NCBI GenBank assembly: GCA_015522345.1
Contig: WAML01000227.1
Span: 1-17,760, forward strand
Reading direction: 5' to 3'
Origin: Desulfurococcales archaeon
GTDB taxonomy: Archaea; Thermoproteota; Thermoprotei_A; Sulfolobales; Desulfurococcaceae
Length of the DNA stretch: 17,760 nucleotides
The notes beneath the pieces are model-generated. The model was not told the DNA's origin. It searched no databases and saw nothing but the letters and a program-made list of their open reading frames with translations. The translations under genes and the position numbers were made by a program. Shown one piece after another: positions 15,134 to 17,760 of this stretch. The number at the start of each line of letters is the position of its first letter. The first letter of the stretch is position 1.

Positions 15134-17572
15134 TTGTCTAGTGAGAAAGCTTTCGCTGATGAGAGAGAAGCTATTAAGTTTCTCACTAATGACTTAGTTA
15201 TACGTATTTTTGTTACATTGTGTACTGAGCCAATGAATACACGTGGTTTAAGTAAAATACTTGGTGTTCACGAGACAATTATTTCTAAGAAACTAAAGGT
15301 TATGGAGAAACTAGGGCTTGTTAGTTCTAAATGGGTTAGGATTAAGGGTAAGAATGTTAAACTGTATTTCCCAAGGACTTCTAGCTACAGTATTAGAGTT
15401 GGAGCAAATGGTATAGAGATTGTCTATGGTACTAGAGAAATTGATTTACCTAAGCCATTCAAAGCCCCTGACCTACAGAAAGTTTTTGTTGGTAGAAAGC
15501 GGGAGCTCGAGTTTTTGAGAGATAATTCTAGGAAATTTATTTTCGTAGTAGGATTGCCCGGTGTTGGAAAGACTAGTCTTGTTAACAAGTATGCTAGAGA
15601 GAGTGGTTACCAAGTTATATGGATTGATATACTTGAGACTACTACTCTACAGGGTATTGTAAGGAATATGGCTTTCTCTATTGAAGGTGATGAGAGGAAG
15701 AATTTCATTAACTTAATTAGGAATGGATACGGTGATACATCAACTTATATAGATATGGTTATAGACTTGGTTAGGAATAGTAGGGTTCTCTTAGTACTCG
15801 ATAACTTTCATTTAAACGCCGACCCCGGTATTGAATTACTTGTTAAAAAACTCGCGTTAGCCGAGAGTCTTAGAGGTAAAGTAGTTGTTGTATCTAGGTC
15901 TTTACCTAATTTCTATGTTTCACACGAGAAAGTATTATTTGTTAAACCATTTAGTCTTGAAGAATCTATTGAGTTCCTTACAATGCATGGGCTTAGTAGA
16001 GAAGATGCTACTAGAGTTCACCGAGTCTTGAATGGGCATCCCTATTTACTTGTATTGTTTCTGAGAGAGTATTCCAGAGACCCTAGTATACTTGATAGTG
16101 TAGAAGGATTTTCTAGAGACTACTTGATCTACGAGATTCTTGAAGAGCTATCTTATGATGATAGAAATGTACTCAATCTCTTGTGTGTTTTAAGGAAGAC
16201 TGCTCCTATGAAACTTCTTAAGAAAGCTGGTGTCGAGAGTAGGAGAGTTAAGAAGAGTATTGAAAAACTATTAGCTAACTTAGTTATTATTAGACTTCCA
16301 AGTGGTTTTCAATTGCCTGAGATTATCAAGGATGTTTATTGTAGAGATATAATTGACCGTGAGTCATACCACTATATTGCTGCTAAATACTATTCTTCAA
16401 TGAATAGCGACGAGGATCTTTTGGAGGCTCTTTACCACTATATAGAGTCTGGCCGATATAATGAATCTGCTGGTGTATTGTCTAAAATAGCTGGTTTCGT
16501 CATTGATAACGAGATTCTGCTTGACCCCTTTATTGAACTGGTTGGTGTTATTAGAGAGAAAGCTGTTGATAACTTGGTTAAGGCTTGGGCTTCATTTATT
16601 CAGGCTAGATACTATGTATTGAATGGTAGAATGGATGATGCATTGAAGCTTCTACGGTGGGCTGAGACTATCGGGTATAATAGGAGTGATTACAGACTCG
16701 TCCTCTACTCCAAGATCGAGAAGAGCCTCGTGTATAGGTACTATAGTGATTACTCTAGAGCTCTGAAGGAGCTTAGAAGAGCCAATGAGATCCTAGAAAA
16801 TATTAGGATTAGAGGTAGAGAGAATATTAAAGCTAAGATACTCATGAGTCTAGCACCAATATATTATTTCCAAGGTAGAGTCGAGAAGGCTTTAAAAATA
16901 TATAAGTTGTTGTTAGACAAATACATTGATCCAATGGATTTGTTCAAAATAGCTATTATACATGGGTGGATGGGCCTCCTTTACAGAATATTGAATAAGT
17001 TTAGAGAATCAATTAATTCTCTAGAAGAAGCTATAGCTGTTTTCGAGAAACTAGGTTATAGACATAGCCTTGCTATAGCCTATAGAGAACTCGCTCTAAC
17101 CCACTACATGAACGATGACTTGGAGAAAGCTCTAGAAAACGTCTCTAAATCCATTAGAATACTAGAAGAACTAAAGGGAATGAAGTACCTTGTAACACTA
17201 GTAGGAGCATACATTGACTACTCAATATACAATACCCTACTAGACAAAATAGGTGAAGCAGAAAAGGCTCTAGAAAAAGCCAGGAAATACATAGTGGAGC
17301 AAAACCTGGAAATACCAGAATACAAGCTATTATCAACACTAGCAGAAACACTAATCAAGTACAAGAAAAAAGAACAAAATACACTATGGGAGAATATGCA
17401 GTGGATAATAGACGAAGTAGACAAAATAAGCTACTTCAGAAAAATATACACACTAAAAACAATAACAACAATAGCATGTAGACACAAAGAAAAACAAATA
17501 CTATGTAGAAAAGCAAGAGAGAAACTAGAGAAAACAATAAACCAGCCAACAATACAAACAATAAAGAAATAA
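15134..17572 (+). CDS. wHTH-STAND ATPase-TPR transcriptional regulator
   Basis: An 812-residue signal-transduction regulator. An N-terminal winged helix-turn-helix of ArsR-like type (about residues 12-80) includes ILGVHETIISKKLKVMEKLGLV (42-63). A STAND-type NTPase follows: FVGRKREL (118-125), Walker A GLPGVGKTS (140-148), Walker B RVLLVLDNF (217-225) with Asp223, a sensor-like strand VVVVSRS (250-256) and the GHP motif (301-303). From about 490 onward there are roughly six TPR-like helical pairs (near 490, 527, 566, 605, 645 and 690). By analogy with MalT-like STAND proteins, a ligand binding the TPR region would switch the ATPase and hence DNA binding; the ligand is unknown. The start is TTG, with only a weak SD match (GGAAGTG). 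The neighbouring divergent GGT-like gene is the most obvious target. Third codon positions change sharply near the 3' end, from T-rich to A-rich. Confidence 0.92.
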   Translation: MSSEKAFADEREAIKFLTNDLVIRIFVTLCTEPMNTRGLSKILGVHETIISKKLKVMEKLGLVSSKWVRIKGKNVKLYFPRTSSYSIRVGANGIEIVYGTREIDLPKPFKAPDLQKVFVGRKRELEFLRDNSRKFIFVVGLPGVGKTSLVNKYARESGYQVIWIDILETTTLQGIVRNMAFSIEGDERKNFINLIRNGYGDTSTYIDMVIDLVRNSRVLLVLDNFHLNADPGIELLVKKLALAESLRGKVVVVSRSLPNFYVSHEKVLFVKPFSLEESIEFLTMHGLSREDATRVHRVLNGHPYLLVLFLREYSRDPSILDSVEGFSRDYLIYEILEELSYDDRNVLNLLCVLRKTAPMKLLKKAGVESRRVKKSIEKLLANLVIIRLPSGFQLPEIIKDVYCRDIIDRESYHYIAAKYYSSMNSDEDLLEALYHYIESGRYNESAGVLSKIAGFVIDNEILLDPFIELVGVIREKAVDNLVKAWASFIQARYYVLNGRMDDALKLLRWAETIGYNRSDYRLVLYSKIEKSLVYRYYSDYSRALKELRRANEILENIRIRGRENIKAKILMSLAPIYYFQGRVEKALKIYKLLLDKYIDPMDLFKIAIIHGWMGLLYRILNKFRESINSLEEAIAVFEKLGYRHSLAIAYRELALTHYMNDDLEKALENVSKSIRILEELKGMKYLVTLVGAYIDYSIYNTLLDKIGEAEKALEKARKYIVEQNLEIPEYKLLSTLAETLIKYKKKEQNTLWENMQWIIDEVDKISYFRKIYTLKTITTIACRHKEKQILCRKAREKLEKTINQPTIQTIKK

Positions 17573-17660
17573 AAACCATGGAGAAAACATAGATAATATC
17601 TATTCTTAACCAAAAAGTTCTTTAGATGAAACTATTAAATTCAACAAATAATTCTATGCA

Positions 17661-17700
17661 ATATAGTATTTTCCTAAAAGATATAGTTTTCCCTAACAAT
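17661..17700. repeat. short imperfect direct repeat in the right flank
   Basis: Two 20-base blocks begin with ATATAGT and contain TTTTCC followed by TAA (17661-17680 and 17681-17700). A related TTTTCTAA occurs at about 17719-17726. The 188-base flank (17573-17760) holds no gene. These may be T-rich terminator elements for the regulator gene, or binding sites for a gene beyond the window. Low-complexity origin is possible. Confidence 0.3.
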
Positions 17701-17760
17701 GTCTAGTGGATAATAAAATTTTCTAAAACAAGAATACTATGACATAATAACTAATAGAAT

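Noticed and set aside
17154..17613. Three minus-strand ORFs of 60-68 codons at the end of the regulator gene
   Set aside because: They arise because the A-rich tail is T-rich on the other strand and so encodes hydrophobic residues. They lack start signals.

Overview
The window looks like a chromosomal segment of a thermophilic or hyperthermophilic archaeon of the Thermoproteota (Crenarchaeota), perhaps Desulfurococcales-like. This is inferred, not proven. The DNA is AT-rich with frequent ATA, AGA and AGG codons and many CTAG tetranucleotides. TATA boxes lie about 25-30 bases ahead of likely transcription starts. Shine-Dalgarno (SD) sites are of the GAGGTG/AGGTGG type, and GTG and TTG starts outnumber ATG. 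The regulatory gene has the archaeal form of winged helix plus STAND ATPase plus TPR repeats. I see no rRNA, tRNA, CRISPR array, insertion sequence or transposase.

Layout. 1-140: AT-rich 3' flank with a likely U-rich terminator. 141-2320 (minus): a two-gene operon of a membrane-anchored alpha/beta hydrolase followed by an MFS transporter. 2528-3094 (plus): a solitary half-size CHR (chromate-type) transporter. 3121-9165 (minus): a 2014-residue exported or membrane-anchored protein of unknown function, over a third of the window. 9249-10178 (plus): a lysine-exporter-type (LysO/DUF340) transporter split over two ORFs in the same frame. 10190-10916: a divergent pair of small three-helix membrane proteins. 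11056-12543 (plus): an FGGY sugar/polyol kinase closest to glycerol kinase. 12642-13445 (plus): a TauE/SafE permease. 13448-14974 (minus): a gamma-glutamyltransferase-like Ntn hydrolase. 15134-17572 (plus): a wHTH-STAND-TPR regulator, divergent from the Ntn hydrolase gene. 17573-17760: AT-rich flank without a gene. No gene-free stretch exceeds 300 bases.

How the genes relate. The clearest theme is membrane transport: an MFS permease, CHR, LysO and TauE, plus three membrane proteins of unknown role. No complete pathway is visible. The hydrolase-MFS pair is a convincing operon (overlapping stop and start). The GGT-like gene and the regulator share a 159-base divergent promoter region, so regulation of one by the other is plausible. 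The GGT-like protein and the FGGY kinase both keep their catalytic frame but have lost several residues that set substrate choice in the E. coli enzymes, so their textbook substrates should not be assumed.

Most worth a second look: the giant exported protein; the LysO gene interrupted by a single in-frame TAG carrying an SD site; the stem-loop that contains both stop codons of the convergent TauE and GGT-like genes; the palindromic TATA element that appears to serve two divergent genes; and the abrupt codon-usage change at the 3' end of the regulator gene.
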